A stretch of DNA of 64,000 nucleotides. Origin: Actinosynnema sp040640215. GTDB lineage: Bacteria; Actinomycetota; Actinomycetes; Mycobacteriales; Pseudonocardiaceae. A model generated the notes under the pieces. That model was not told where the DNA came from. It saw only the letters and a program-made list of their open reading frames with translations, and ran no database searches. A program made the translations under genes and the position numbers. Below, one piece after another: positions 43,408 to 52,664 of the stretch. The DNA lies in assembly GCF_040640215.1 (NCBI RefSeq), contig NZ_JBFABG010000007.1, forward strand, positions 310,001-374,000. The letters are read 5' to 3'. Within the stretch, counting starts at the first letter, position 1. Every line of letters starts with the position of its first letter.

Positions 43408-43994
43408 CGCTTGCGGCCCAGCGCGGCCAGCGCCCGGCGCAGCACCTCCGACGTGCCCAGCGAGCCGTCCTCGGCCAGCACGGCGTCCACGGTCTGCTCG
43501 GCCTGCTTGGCCGGGAACCCGAGGCCGAGCAGCGCCTCCGCGACCTGGGTGCGCACCCGGCCCGCGCCGGGCGCGGCGGCGGGCGCGGTCGCGAGCTGCC
43601 CGACCTTGTCCCGCAGCTCGATGATCAGCCGCTCCGCGCCCTTGCGGCCGATGCCGGGCACCTGGGTGAGCACGGTGACGCTGCCGTCGGCGAGCGCGGC
43701 GCGCAACTGGTCCGGCTCCAGCACCGCCAGGGTCGCCAGGGCGAGCCGGGGCCCGATCCCGGACACCGTCTGGAGCAGGCCGAACAGCTCGCGGGCCTCG
43801 GCGTCGGCGAACCCGAACAGGGTCAGCGAGTCCTCGCGGACGACCAGCGCGGTGTCCAGCCGGGTCTCGTCGCCCCGGCGCAGCCCGGCCAGCGTGGTGG
43901 GCGTGGCCTGCACCGCGAAGCCGACGCCGCCGACCTCCACGACCACGTGGTCGAGCCCGATGGACAGCACCTGCCCGCGCAGCGACGAGATCAC
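43404..43994 (-). CDS. ruvA: Holliday junction-binding protein RuvA
   Basis: 196 aa from GTG 43994, overlapping the ruvC stop codon (GTGA). N-terminal OB fold (VISSLRGQVLSIGLDHVVVEVGGVGF), two helix-hairpin-helix motifs (LLQTVSGIGPRLALATLA and LTQVPGIGRKGAERLIIEL), a flexible linker (about 130-148) and a C-terminal three-helix domain (about 149-196) that contacts RuvB. The order ruvC-ruvA-ruvB is the standard actinobacterial operon. Confidence 0.97.
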   Translation of the reverse strand: MISSLRGQVLSIGLDHVVVEVGGVGFAVQATPTTLAGLRRGDETRLDTALVVREDSLTLFGFADAEARELFGLLQTVSGIGPRLALATLAVLEPDQLRAALADGSVTVLTQVPGIGRKGAERLIIELRDKVGQLATAPAAAPGAGRVRTQVAEALLGLGFPAKQAEQTVDAVLAEDGSLGTSEVLRRALAALGRKR

Positions 43995-44596
43995 TCGGTC
44001 TTCCCTCCGGTCTGGGCCCGCGTCGGCCCGGCGGCGTGCCGGGCGGTGGCCTGGGCAAGTTTCGCGCGGTGCGCGCGGGCGAGTTCGGCCGCCCTGGCCT
44101 GGGCCTCCTCCAGCCGGGCGCGCATGGGTGCGCGCCACAGGTGGCAGATGGCCAGCGCGAGCGCGTCGGCGGCGTCGGCGGGCCGAGGGGCCACCCGGAG
44201 ACCCAGGATCTTGGTGACCATGGCGGTGACCTGGGCCTTGTCCGCGCGGCCGGAGCCGGTCACGGCGGCCTTCACCTCGCTCGGGGTATGGAACACGACC
44301 GGCAGGCCGCGCCGCGCCGCCGACAGCGCCACGACGCCGCCCGCCTGGGCGGTGCCCATCGCGGTGCGCACGTTGTGCTGGCTGAACACCCGTTCGACGG
44401 CGACCGCCTGCGGCCGGTACCGGTCGAGCCACTCCTCCACGGCGTCGGAGAGCTGGAGCAGCCGGACCGCCAGGTCCGCGTCCGCCGGCGTGCGCACGAC
44501 GTCCACCGCGACCGGCCGCACGGTGCGGCCGGGACCGCCGTCGACGACCCCGAAACCGCAGCGGGTCAGGCCGGGGTCGACTCCGAACACGCGCAC
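43991..44596 (-). CDS. ruvC: Holliday junction resolvase RuvC
   Basis: 201 aa from GTG 44596, which has GAGGGGA upstream; the frame extends further, but homology begins at VRVFGVDPGLTRCGFGVV. Catalytic acidic residues are in FGVDPGLT, AVERVFSQHN and the C-terminal DAADALALAICHL, with SEVKAAVTGSGRADKAQV between. It cuts Holliday junctions symmetrically. The C-terminal ~35 residues form an Ala/Arg-rich extension. First gene of the ruvCAB operon. Confidence 0.97.
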   Translation of the reverse strand: MRVFGVDPGLTRCGFGVVDGGPGRTVRPVAVDVVRTPADADLAVRLLQLSDAVEEWLDRYRPQAVAVERVFSQHNVRTAMGTAQAGGVVALSAARRGLPVVFHTPSEVKAAVTGSGRADKAQVTAMVTKILGLRVAPRPADAADALALAICHLWRAPMRARLEEAQARAAELARAHRAKLAQATARHAAGPTRAQTGGKTE

Positions 44597-44777
44597 GCTG
44601 GTCCCCTCGGAAAGCCCGTCACGAACACCAGTTCGAACCGTACCGGTTCGCCGGTCGCGGGCCCGGCCCGACACGCGTCGGTGACCGGCGCGGACCCCCC
44701 GGTCGACACAGCGTCACCGGGTCACTACAGTGACTCGGTCCACTGATCGACTCCAGTCGCGGCATAGACGGGGTGCC

Positions 44778-46301
44778 ATGACCCTGAGACGGTTCAGCCT
44801 CATCGCGGCTGCCGTCTGCGCGTGCCTGGTCGTGGTGGTGACCCTGGTCCTGTCCGGTGCGCTGGACCGGCCGGCGGCGGTCGCGGTCGACAAGTTCACC
44901 CAGCTCGCCGGGGCGACGGCGGCGATGGTCTGCTACTGGCGCGCGGGCCTGCGCCGGCAGGGCACGGCGCGCCGGTGGCGGCTGTGGATGGCCGCCTCGA
45001 TGGCGAGCCTGGTGGTCGGGCTGTGCGCGTGGACGTGGGGACTGGTGTTCCTGGGCGTCCCGCTGCCGTCGACCACGATCGCCCCGCTGGGCTTCATCCT
45101 GGTGCCGGTGCTGGCCCTGTGCGCGGTGCTGGTGCTCGGGCACGGCGGCACCGGGTCGCTGCCCAACCACCGCAACCGGGTGGTGATCGTGCTGGACGGG
45201 CTGATCGTGGTCGGCTCGCTGTTCGTGCTCACCTGGGTGTCGCTGCTGGAGTCGATGGTGCGGGCCTGGGCCACCTCCGGGCCGGGCTTCGCGACCGTGG
45301 TGGCGCACCCGGCGGCGTACCTGGTGATGCTGGTCGTGCTCCTGGTGTCGTCCTGGTCGCACCGGTCGGTGCGGCAGCTCCCGATGCTGTTCGTGGCGCT
45401 GGCCGGGCTGGGCCAGTCGGCCTCCGGCTGGGTGTTCGCCTACCTGGTCGGCAAGGGCGCGACGGACATCCCGGTGGCCGCCGACATCGGGTTCATGGTG
45501 TGCCCGGCGCTGTACTTCCTGTCGTCCGTCGCGCCGAGCGGCACCGGCCGGGAGCGGGCACCGGCCGGGAAGCTGCGCGCGGGCGAGATGCTGCACATCC
45601 TGGTGCCCTACCTGCCGATGCTGATCACCGGCCTGTTCATCGTGGTCGGCACGGCGACCGGGGTGCGGTTGAACCCGCTGGAGATCTACGTGGGCCTGGC
45701 GGTGGTGCTGCTGGTGATCGCGCGGCAGCTCCTGACGCTGGTCGACAACGTCCGGCTGCTGGAGCAGTTGCGGGACAGCCGGGAGCGGCTGCGGCACCAG
45801 GCGTACCACGACCCGCTGACCGGGGTGGCGAACCGCGTGCTGTTCCGGGAGCGGCTCGACGCGGCGCTGGCGAACCCCGAGCCGCTGGTGGTGCTGTTCA
45901 TCGACGTGGACGGTTTCAAGGACGTGAACGACAATTACGGCCACGCCGAGGGTGACGCGGTGCTGCGGATCGTCGCCCAACGCCTCCAGCACTGCGTGCG
46001 CGCGCAGGACACCGTGGCCCGGCTGGGCGGCGACGAGTTCGGCGTCCTGGTGGACGGCTACCCGTCGCCGCCGGAGGAGATCGGCCGGCGCGTGCTGGAC
46101 ACGATGTCGTCACCGCTGCGGACCCCCGGCGGCGAGCACCACATCCGGGCCAGCGTCGGCATCTCGCACCGGACCGCGCACGACCCGGCGCTGACCGCCG
46201 ACGACCTGCTGGGCAGCGCGGACGCGGCGATGTACACGGCGAAGCGGCTCGGCAAGGGGATGGTCGTGGTGCACGGGTCGGTGGAGGCGGAGCTGACGTG
46301 A
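44778..46301 (+). CDS. Membrane diguanylate cyclase (GGDEF)
   Basis: 507 aa. The N-terminal ~310 residues hold about nine hydrophobic segments with short loops, an integral sensor without a known domain name. After a short helical linker (LLEQLRDSRERLRHQAYHD) comes the GGDEF domain (about 340-505) with GGDEF at 417-421. An RAQD inhibitory site lies at 408-411, exactly five residues upstream, so cyclic-di-GMP synthesis with product inhibition is expected. No EAL domain is attached. Its stop overlaps the next gene's GTG. Confidence 0.93.
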   Translation: MTLRRFSLIAAAVCACLVVVVTLVLSGALDRPAAVAVDKFTQLAGATAAMVCYWRAGLRRQGTARRWRLWMAASMASLVVGLCAWTWGLVFLGVPLPSTTIAPLGFILVPVLALCAVLVLGHGGTGSLPNHRNRVVIVLDGLIVVGSLFVLTWVSLLESMVRAWATSGPGFATVVAHPAAYLVMLVVLLVSSWSHRSVRQLPMLFVALAGLGQSASGWVFAYLVGKGATDIPVAADIGFMVCPALYFLSSVAPSGTGRERAPAGKLRAGEMLHILVPYLPMLITGLFIVVGTATGVRLNPLEIYVGLAVVLLVIARQLLTLVDNVRLLEQLRDSRERLRHQAYHDPLTGVANRVLFRERLDAALANPEPLVVLFIDVDGFKDVNDNYGHAEGDAVLRIVAQRLQHCVRAQDTVARLGGDEFGVLVDGYPSPPEEIGRRVLDTMSSPLRTPGGEHHIRASVGISHRTAHDPALTADDLLGSADAAMYTAKRLGKGMVVVHGSVEAELT

Positions 46302-46744
46302 CCCCGGACGAGGCGGTCGACCTGCTCGGGCTGGCGGAGTTGCCGGTCGAGGGCGGGCACTGGGCCCAGACGTGGCGGTCGCCGGAGGCCTCCGCGATCT
46401 ACTACCTGCTGCGCGCGCCCGAGGTCTCCGGCCTGCACCGGCTGGCGCACCTGGAGGTCTACGCCCACCACGCGGGCGCGCCGCTGCGGATGCTGCTGCT
46501 GCACCCGGACGGTCGCGCGGAGGAGCCCGTCCTGGGCCTGGACCTCGCCGCCGGCCAGCGCCCGCAGGTGGTCGTGGAGCCCGGCGTGTGGCAGGCGAGC
46601 GCGCCGGAGGGCGCGTGGTCCCTGGTGGGCACGATCGTCGTGCCGCCGTACACCGACGACGTCGTGGAGTTCGCGAAGGCCGACGACCTCGTACCCCGGT
46701 ACCCGGCGCACGAGCGGCAGATCCGCCGGTTCGCCCGGTTCTGA
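46298..46744 (+). CDS. Cupin (DUF985) protein coupled to the diguanylate cyclase
   Basis: 148 aa from GTG 46298, overlapping the GGDEF stop codon as GTGA. DUF985 signatures are visible: EGGHWAQTWRS, SAIYYLLRAPEVSGLHRL, HAGAPLRMLLLHPDG and VVEPGVWQASAPEGAWSLVG. The fold is a small cupin, likely binding a sugar or nucleotide-like ligand; reaction unknown. Tight coupling to a c-di-GMP synthase makes a signalling-related role possible (inference). Confidence 0.88.
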   Translation: MTPDEAVDLLGLAELPVEGGHWAQTWRSPEASAIYYLLRAPEVSGLHRLAHLEVYAHHAGAPLRMLLLHPDGRAEEPVLGLDLAAGQRPQVVVEPGVWQASAPEGAWSLVGTIVVPPYTDDVVEFAKADDLVPRYPAHERQIRRFARF

Positions 46745-46806
46745 GCCGACGGCCGGCCGCGCTCCCGGGCCCGGACGCCGACTCGAACGCCGACGCCGAC
46801 TCCGAC

Positions 46807-47811
46807 TCAGCCGAGCTCGCGCAGCAGCGGCACGACGTCCTCGGCGAACTGGGTGAGGAACCGCTCCTGGTCGTGGCCCGGCCCGTGGAACACCAGGTGG
46901 TCGAAACCGGCGTCGAGGTAGGGCTTGATCCGCGCGACCGCGTCCTGCGGGTCGGAGGCGACGATCCAGCGCTTCGCGACCTGGTCGATCGGCAGCTCGT
47001 CGGCCAGCCGCTCCATCTCCTCGGCGCTGTCCACGCTGTGCTTCTGCTCGGGCGTGAGCGACAGCGGGGCCCAGAACCGGGTGTTGGCGAGCGCGGCCTC
47101 CGGGTCACGGTCGTAGGACAGCTTGACCTCGATCATCCGGTCGATCGCCGCCGGGTCGCGCCCGGCGGCCTCGGCACCGGCCGCGACGGCGGGCAGCAAC
47201 TGGTCGGTGTAGAGCTCCATGCCCTTGCCGGACGTGCAGATGAACCCGTCGCCCGCGCGGCCCGCGTACTTGGCCGCGGTCGGCCCGCCGGCGGCGATGT
47301 AGATCGGCACCGGGCGTCGCGGCCGGTCGTAGACCTTGGCGTTGACCAGGGTGTAGTACTCGCCGTCGAAGTTGACGTTGTCGCTGGTCCAGAGTTCGCG
47401 GATGAGCCGGACCGCTTCCCGCAGCCGGGCGAAGCGCTCCTTGAACGCGGGCCACTCGCGGCCGGACACGGCGATCTCGTTCAGCGCCTCGCCGGTGCCG
47501 ACGCCGAGCATGATCCGGTCCGGGTGCAGCAGGGCCATGGTGGCGAACGCCTGGGCGATCACCGCCGGGTTGTAGCGGAACGTCGGCGTGAGCACGCTCG
47601 TGCCGATGAGGACCCGGCTCGTGCGCTCCCCCACGGCGGCCATCCAGGTGAGCGCGAACGGCGCGTGCCCGCCCTCGTGCCGCCAGGGCAGGAAGTGGTC
47701 GGACACGGTCACGCTGTCCAGGCCGACTTCCTCGGCGCGCACCGCGTACTCCACGAGGTCCCGAGGCCCGAACTGCTCCGCGGACGCCTTGTAGCCGATC
47801 TTCAGCCCCAT
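46807..47811 (-). CDS. fgd: F420-dependent glucose-6-phosphate dehydrogenase
   Basis: 334 aa luciferase-like TIM barrel. The match to mycobacterial FGD1 runs the whole length: KIGYKASAEQFGPRDLVE, TVSDHFLPWRHEGGHAPF, LGTSVLTPTFRYNPAVIAQ, GVGTGEALNEIA, YIAAGGPTAAKYAGRAGDGF and HLVFHGPGHDQERFL. It oxidises glucose-6-phosphate while reducing cofactor F420, supplying F420H2 for other reductases. The start at 47811 has a strong SD (AGGAGGAG). Implies that the host makes F420. Confidence 0.96.
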   Translation of the reverse strand: MGLKIGYKASAEQFGPRDLVEYAVRAEEVGLDSVTVSDHFLPWRHEGGHAPFALTWMAAVGERTSRVLIGTSVLTPTFRYNPAVIAQAFATMALLHPDRIMLGVGTGEALNEIAVSGREWPAFKERFARLREAVRLIRELWTSDNVNFDGEYYTLVNAKVYDRPRRPVPIYIAAGGPTAAKYAGRAGDGFICTSGKGMELYTDQLLPAVAAGAEAAGRDPAAIDRMIEVKLSYDRDPEAALANTRFWAPLSLTPEQKHSVDSAEEMERLADELPIDQVAKRWIVASDPQDAVARIKPYLDAGFDHLVFHGPGHDQERFLTQFAEDVVPLLRELG

Positions 47812-47945
47812 TGCCGCTCCTCCTGGCTCGTCCCCGTTCGCACTCTACGAGACCCCGGGGGTGGGCAGCGCGGGGGAAAGCTCACGATCATCCGGACGCG
47901 GAAGCGGGAATAAGGCGGTGGGCTCCCCCGGTGCGCGCCGAGCGG

Positions 47946-48452
47946 TCAGCCCATCGTCCTCTGGCCGTCCAGCGTCTCCCGGATGATGTCGGCGTGGCCC
48001 GCGTGCTGCGAGGTCTCGGCGATCAGGTGCAGCAGCACCCGGCGGACCGTCCACACGGCACCCGCTTCGAACCACGGCGCTTCCGGCAGCGGGTGCGCGG
48101 CGTCCGCGTCGAGGCCGGCCACCAGCTCCCCGGTCTTGCGGGCGGTCTCCCGGTAGTCGGCGACGAGGCCGGCCAGCGTCTCGCCGGCCACCATCCGGAA
48201 GCCGTTCTCCCAGTCGGCCTGCTCGCTCATCATCAGCTCCGCGCCGCCGACGGCGAAGCGCATCCAGCTCTCCTCCACCGACCGGACGTGCTTGATCAGC
48301 CCGCCCAGGGACAGCGCGCTGGCCGTGGGCGTGGCCGCCGCCTGCTCGTCGGTCAGGTCCCGCACGGTGTGCAGCAGGAAGCCCCGGTGGGTGGCCAGGG
48401 TGGACAACAGGTCGGCCTGCTCGGTGGTGAGCTGCGCGGTGGCGTTCGTCAT
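47946..48452 (-). CDS. DinB/DUF664 family protein
   Basis: 168 aa from ATG 48452. A four-helix DinB fold is suggested by LLSTLATHRGFLLHTVRDLTD, SLGGLIKHVRSVEESWM (first metal-ligand His) and RRVLLHLIAETSQHAGHADI (the H-x3-A-E-x2-x-H-x2-H pattern near the end). These enzymes are often metal- and thiol-dependent, for example with mycothiol; substrate unknown. An ATG-like start ten codons upstream lacks homology. Confidence 0.88.
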   Translation of the reverse strand: MTNATAQLTTEQADLLSTLATHRGFLLHTVRDLTDEQAAATPTASALSLGGLIKHVRSVEESWMRFAVGGAELMMSEQADWENGFRMVAGETLAGLVADYRETARKTGELVAGLDADAAHPLPEAPWFEAGAVWTVRRVLLHLIAETSQHAGHADIIRETLDGQRTMG

Positions 48453-48693
48453 GGGGGCCTTCTCTCTCGGTCGTTGCGGCAACTCTAGGAGTTATTGCGG
48501 ACAACTCCGGCCCTCGTTTCGCACGGGGTGCCGATTCCGTTCCCGACCTGCGCTCGCCCGGTGGACCTGCCCGTGATGCCGTCCGTGCGCCCGATGCCGG
48601 CCAAGGCCGTGCGCGGGGTGCCGAGCGGGCGGGCCCGGCGACAGCGCCGATTCTTCCAATCCCCGAGGGCCGGCGCGGGCGCAGGATCAGGTC

Positions 48694-49458
48694 ATGTACC
48701 TGATCACCGGCGCGACCGGCACCACCGGCGGACTGGTCCGCGACCTCCTGCTGGAGCGCGGCGACGACGTTCGCGGCATGACCCGCAACCCCACCCGGCC
48801 CGACCACGTCCACGGCGACTACGACGACCCCGGGTCGTTGGCGGAGGCGTTGGCCGGGGTGGAGGCGGCCTACCTGGTGCCGGCGGCGCAGACGGCCGTC
48901 CACGACGCGAACTTCGTCGCGGCGGCCCGGAAGGCGGGCGTGCGGCGGATCGTCCGGCTGTCCGCCGTCGGCACCGGCGAGGAGTGGGAGGGCGAGGTGA
49001 TCGCGCCGTGGCACCTGGCCGGCGAGGAGGCGGTGCGGGACAGCGGTCTGGAGTGGACGGTGCTGCGGCCGTCGTCGTTCGCGACGAACCTGACCCGGGA
49101 GCCGGTGCACAACCTGACCGGCGACGTGCCGCAGGCCGTGATCGACCCGCGTGACGTGGCGGCCGTGGCGGTGGCGGCGCTGACCTCGTCGGCGCACCAC
49201 GGGCAGCTCTACACCCTCACCGGACCGGCGGCGTTGAGCGTGCCGGAGCAGGTCGCGATCCTCGGCGAGGCGCGCGGCCGTGCGGTGGCGGTGGTGGACG
49301 TCGACCCGGCCGCCTTCGACCCGGCCTGGCGCAGCGGCGTGCTGTGGTCGCGGTCGGGCCGCAACGCCGTGGTGACCGACGACGTGGCGCGGGTCCTGGG
49401 CCGGCCGGCCACGTCCTTCGCCCAGTGGGCGCGGGAGGTGGGGCGGTTCGCGGGGTAG
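48694..49458 (+). CDS. NmrA-like NAD(P)-binding oxidoreductase
   Basis: 254 aa. Rossmann glycine motif at the N-terminus (MYLITGATGTTGGLVRDLLL), then GDYDDPGSLAEALAGVEAAYLV, RIVRLSAVGTG, LEWTVLRPSSFATNL and VIDPRDVAAVAVAAL, characteristic of atypical SDR/NmrA proteins such as quinone oxidoreductase QorB. Catalytic or sensor role unknown. CAGGAT ends 6 nt before the ATG and no clear SD is present, so it may be leaderless. Confidence 0.88.
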   Translation: MYLITGATGTTGGLVRDLLLERGDDVRGMTRNPTRPDHVHGDYDDPGSLAEALAGVEAAYLVPAAQTAVHDANFVAAARKAGVRRIVRLSAVGTGEEWEGEVIAPWHLAGEEAVRDSGLEWTVLRPSSFATNLTREPVHNLTGDVPQAVIDPRDVAAVAVAALTSSAHHGQLYTLTGPAALSVPEQVAILGEARGRAVAVVDVDPAAFDPAWRSGVLWSRSGRNAVVTDDVARVLGRPATSFAQWAREVGRFAG

Positions 49459-49512
49459 GAGGTGTTCGGCGGGGGCCACCCATCCCGGTGACCCCGCCCA
49501 GGCGGCCCGGCC

Positions 49513-50241
49513 CTACTTGAGGGCGTCCGCCGCCTGGCGGAACGCTCCCACCAACTGCGGCCACCGGGTGGCCCGGTCGCGGTTGATCGACTGCGGCGAC
49601 GGGTGCGGCGCGTTGAACACCTTCAGCCCGTACCCGCGTCCCGACAGGCCCCAGCCGGTGCCGGCCGGGGTGCCGAGCACCACGACCACCTTCAGCTCCT
49701 TGAGCATCCCGAGCAGTTCGACCAGGTAGGGCACAGCGGCGCGCAGGTCGGCGGGCGTCGGCGCGTGCCCCTTGAGGTACCACGGCACGACGTTCCAGTT
49801 CAGGCACACCTCGCGGGACAGCCCCGCCTCCTTGAGCGCGCTGAACCCGTTCACGGCGGTCTGGTCGTCGTTGTCCAGCGAGATCAGGCCGGAACCCGCC
49901 CTGGTACCCGTCGAAGCCGGTCCGGGCGACTCCAGCAGCAGCAGGACCTTCGACTTGACCCCGCCGCTCGCCGGGTCGAACAGCGGCACGTCGGCCTTGC
50001 GCTCACCCGCGATCCTGCGCGCGAACTCGGTCAGCGGCTTCATGTGCGGGGCCTGGAGGAGCGTCATCTTGCGGGCGACGATCCGGGGGTCGCGGTGGCC
50101 TTTGGGCGACGCGGGGAACACGTTGGAGGGCACCAGGCGACTTTCCACCGGAACGACGACCGACGACCATCCGCCGTCCGGGCGGAACAGCCCGTTGCGG
50201 AGCGTCCCCGTACCCCCACGATGGTCGATGACGATGTCCAC
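49513..50241 (-). CDS. Uracil-DNA glycosylase-superfamily protein
   Basis: 242 aa if started at GTG 50241 (VDIVIDHRGGTG). The conserved part starts near residue 45, so a later start is possible. UDG-superfamily features are VLLLLESPGPAST (motif A region), SREVCLNWNVVPWYLKG, VVVLGTPAGTGWGL and FNAPHPSPQSINRD (His-Pro-Ser motif B). The A-motif lacks the classical GxDPY water-activating Asp, so substrate range is uncertain. Isolated gene with a 290-bp gap upstream in which I see no gene. Confidence 0.78.
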   Translation of the reverse strand: MDIVIDHRGGTGTLRNGLFRPDGGWSSVVVPVESRLVPSNVFPASPKGHRDPRIVARKMTLLQAPHMKPLTEFARRIAGERKADVPLFDPASGGVKSKVLLLLESPGPASTGTRAGSGLISLDNDDQTAVNGFSALKEAGLSREVCLNWNVVPWYLKGHAPTPADLRAAVPYLVELLGMLKELKVVVVLGTPAGTGWGLSGRGYGLKVFNAPHPSPQSINRDRATRWPQLVGAFRQAADALK

Positions 50242-50531
50242 TTCCCCCGTTCGCCAGGAGGGGCCGGGACGCTGCTCGACCGGCCGCCGGAACTGCGGGA
50301 CCGTGGAACGCGACCACCTCGGCCCGGTCCACCTCGCACTGCGCGGGCAACCTACCGCAGGCCGGGTCGGCCGAGGTCGGCCGGGTCGCGCGGGGCACGG
50401 GCAGCGGGGCACCGGGGTCGGCCACCGGGCGGGCCGGCCCCACGACACCGGGCGACCGGCCCGACGTTCGCCGGTCGGCAGGTCGTGTCCGGGCGGTAAC
50501 GCGACCCGGTGACCGGATCAACCCGATCGGG

Positions 50532-51281
50532 CTAACTGAACTGCGTTCGCGGTCGCTCTTCGCGCACGCCGTCCACGAAGATGTCCACCTTCTCGTTGTA
50601 GAACGACACCATCCCGGCCACCGCGCGACTCTCCGGCAGCGGCGTCCGGTACCCCCACACCACGTTCTCGTACACCTCGTCCCCCACCACGACCGACCAG
50701 TACTCCGCCGTGCCCTTGTACGGGCAGCCCGTCCGCAGTTCGGTGTGCCGCAACAAGTCCATCCGGACGTCGGTCATCGGCAGGTAGTACCGCGCCGGCA
50801 GCCCGGTTTCGAACAGGATCACCGGCCGGCGCGACTCCGCGACCGGCACGCCCCCGACCTCGACCCGCACGTGCCGGCTGCTCGGCAGCGCGTCGACCCG
50901 CTTGTGGGGATCGCGCGGGTGGACGTAGACCGGTTCGTCCTCCTCGAACCACTCGTCCATCGCGTCCCACTCCAGCCGCACCGCCCCGCGCAACGACTCC
51001 AGCGGCGACTCCGGGAACGTGATCGCCGCCCGCGCGGCCACCACGTCACCGACCCGCACGTCGTGCACCTCGCCCGTGCCCCGGCTCGGCGAGCGCAGCA
51101 CGTCCCCCGTCGCCACGAGCGAGGCGCGCACGTCCTCGGCCGGGAAGTAGTAGGTCGGGTAGTACGGCTTCTCCCACACCAGCGCGGGCCGCACCGTGTC
51201 CACGACCAGCGAGCCCGCCAGGTAGGCCCGCACCCGCTTGGCCCCGGTCTCGACCCGCACCCGCCCGCGTTCCGCAGTCAT
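50532..51281 (-). CDS. Tandem DUF427 protein
   Basis: 249 aa from ATG 51281. Two copies of the DUF427 fold are visible. The first runs about 5-110 (VETGAKRVRAYLAGSLVVDT, WEKPYYPTYYFPAEDVR), the second about 128-245 (HVRVEVGGVPVAESRRPVIL, LPARYYLPMTDVRMDLL, CPYKGTAEYWSVVVGDEVYENVVW). The second copy has the fuller motif with CPYKG. Function is unknown. It is a single-gene unit. Confidence 0.88.
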   Translation of the reverse strand: MTAERGRVRVETGAKRVRAYLAGSLVVDTVRPALVWEKPYYPTYYFPAEDVRASLVATGDVLRSPSRGTGEVHDVRVGDVVAARAAITFPESPLESLRGAVRLEWDAMDEWFEEDEPVYVHPRDPHKRVDALPSSRHVRVEVGGVPVAESRRPVILFETGLPARYYLPMTDVRMDLLRHTELRTGCPYKGTAEYWSVVVGDEVYENVVWGYRTPLPESRAVAGMVSFYNEKVDIFVDGVREERPRTQFS

Positions 51282-51417
51282 GGAGCCGACGGTACGCCGG
51301 ACCCGCCACCCGCACGAGCCCGGCACCAGTCCACTGTGGACGCCGTCTCCCCCTCGCCGGGCCGGCGGTCGGACCTCACGGCCGCACCCACCACCGGTTG
51401 CTCACACCACCGGCTGC

Positions 51418-52533
51418 TCACACCACCGCCGAACGGCGCTGCGGCGCGCGGTAGGCCCAGTTCCACACCGCCTCCACCGGCCCTCGGCTGAACCGCCGCG
51501 TCCACCACGACGCGCCGAGCACCAGCACCGCCGAGACCACCACCCACATCACGGCGGTGAACCACCCGCCGAGGTGGCCGAACCGCCCGACCAGGTCCAG
51601 GCCCCACGGGTAGCAGAGCACCGACGCGATCAGGTTCTGCCCGATGTAGCACGACAACGCGGTCCGCCCCACCGCCGTGACGCCCGCCCGCAACACCCCC
51701 GGCTCGGCGCGCATCCGGTGCACCAGCGCGGTGATCCCGCCCAGCAGCCCGAACGCCACCAGCGGCGCGCACAGGTACCGGTCGACCGCGAACCACTCGC
51801 CGCCGGCCAGCGTGGTCAGCACGTTCAGCGGCAGCCCGACCCCCAGGCCCCACCCCGTCAACCGCCGCCGGACCCGCCGCCCCCGCACGGAGTCCTCCAG
51901 CGCCCCGGCCCGCAGCAGCAGCACCCCGGCCAGGAACAGCACCGTGCTCAACGGCACCACGAACACGGCTTCGGCCCGCAACACCAGGAAGTGGTCCAGC
52001 CGCGACCGCACCTGCGCCCACCAGCCGGACGTGTCGATCGCCAACCCGCCACCGGTCGACGCCTCCCCCAGGAACAGCGCCACGGTCACGAGCCCGACGA
52101 GCAGCACGTGCACGACGGCCGCGCCGACCAGCCACCCCCACACCACCCGCGTCCCGCGCCCGACGAGGAACGCCACCGCGACGGACACCAGCGCGTAGAA
52201 CATCAGCACGTCGAACTCGAAGATCAGCACGAAGTGCAGCAGCCCTTCGACCATCAGCAGCGCCGACCGCCACAGGTACCAGCCGGGCCACCGCTGCCCG
52301 CGCCGCACCGCCGACCGGTGCTGCACCGCCAACCCGATCCCGAACAGGATCGACAGCAACGCCAGGAACTTCCCGTTGCTGACCATCCGCACCAGCGCCT
52401 CGACGGGCCCCGACGCGCCGTCGAGGAACCCGCCGGGCCCGGCCGGGTCGGTGAAGATCCAGATGTTGGTGCCGAGCGTCCCCAGGACCGCCACCCCGCG
52501 CAACACGTCCAAAGCCGTGATCCGACCACTCAT
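51418..52533 (-). CDS. DUF418 family membrane protein
   Basis: 371 aa from ATG 52533 (MSGRITALDVLRGVAVLGTL), the usual start of DUF418/HEPAR_II_III-like acyltransferase-related membrane proteins. About nine TM segments are visible, with LLSILFGIGLAVQHRS, FDVLMFYALVSVAVAF and TALSCYIGQNLIASVL (C-terminal DUF418 core). Function not established; related YeiB-type proteins may transfer acyl groups or transport. It follows the MFS gene by 131 bp on the same strand. Confidence 0.87.
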   Translation of the reverse strand: MSGRITALDVLRGVAVLGTLGTNIWIFTDPAGPGGFLDGASGPVEALVRMVSNGKFLALLSILFGIGLAVQHRSAVRRGQRWPGWYLWRSALLMVEGLLHFVLIFEFDVLMFYALVSVAVAFLVGRGTRVVWGWLVGAAVVHVLLVGLVTVALFLGEASTGGGLAIDTSGWWAQVRSRLDHFLVLRAEAVFVVPLSTVLFLAGVLLLRAGALEDSVRGRRVRRRLTGWGLGVGLPLNVLTTLAGGEWFAVDRYLCAPLVAFGLLGGITALVHRMRAEPGVLRAGVTAVGRTALSCYIGQNLIASVLCYPWGLDLVGRFGHLGGWFTAVMWVVVSAVLVLGASWWTRRFSRGPVEAVWNWAYRAPQRRSAVV

Positions 52534-52664
52534 GTGAGCCTCCCCGACGGGGAAACTAGGGCCGGGCAAGGGTTCGGCGAGTCGGCCGATGGTCGTGGCG
52601 GATCTCCGCCCTTCGGAGGACACCGGGTGGGTGTGCCGGACGACGCCGGCCGGCACGGACCGCC

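Noticed and set aside
46745..46806. Asp/Ala/Ser-type repeat (GCCGACTCC units) after the cupin gene as a coding repeat or extension
   Set aside because: It follows the cupin stop codon and lies in the short convergent gap before the fgd stop; most likely a simple low-complexity stretch.
52534..52664. Small gene between the DUF418 and MFS genes
   Set aside because: 130 bp without a start-SD combination or homology on either strand.
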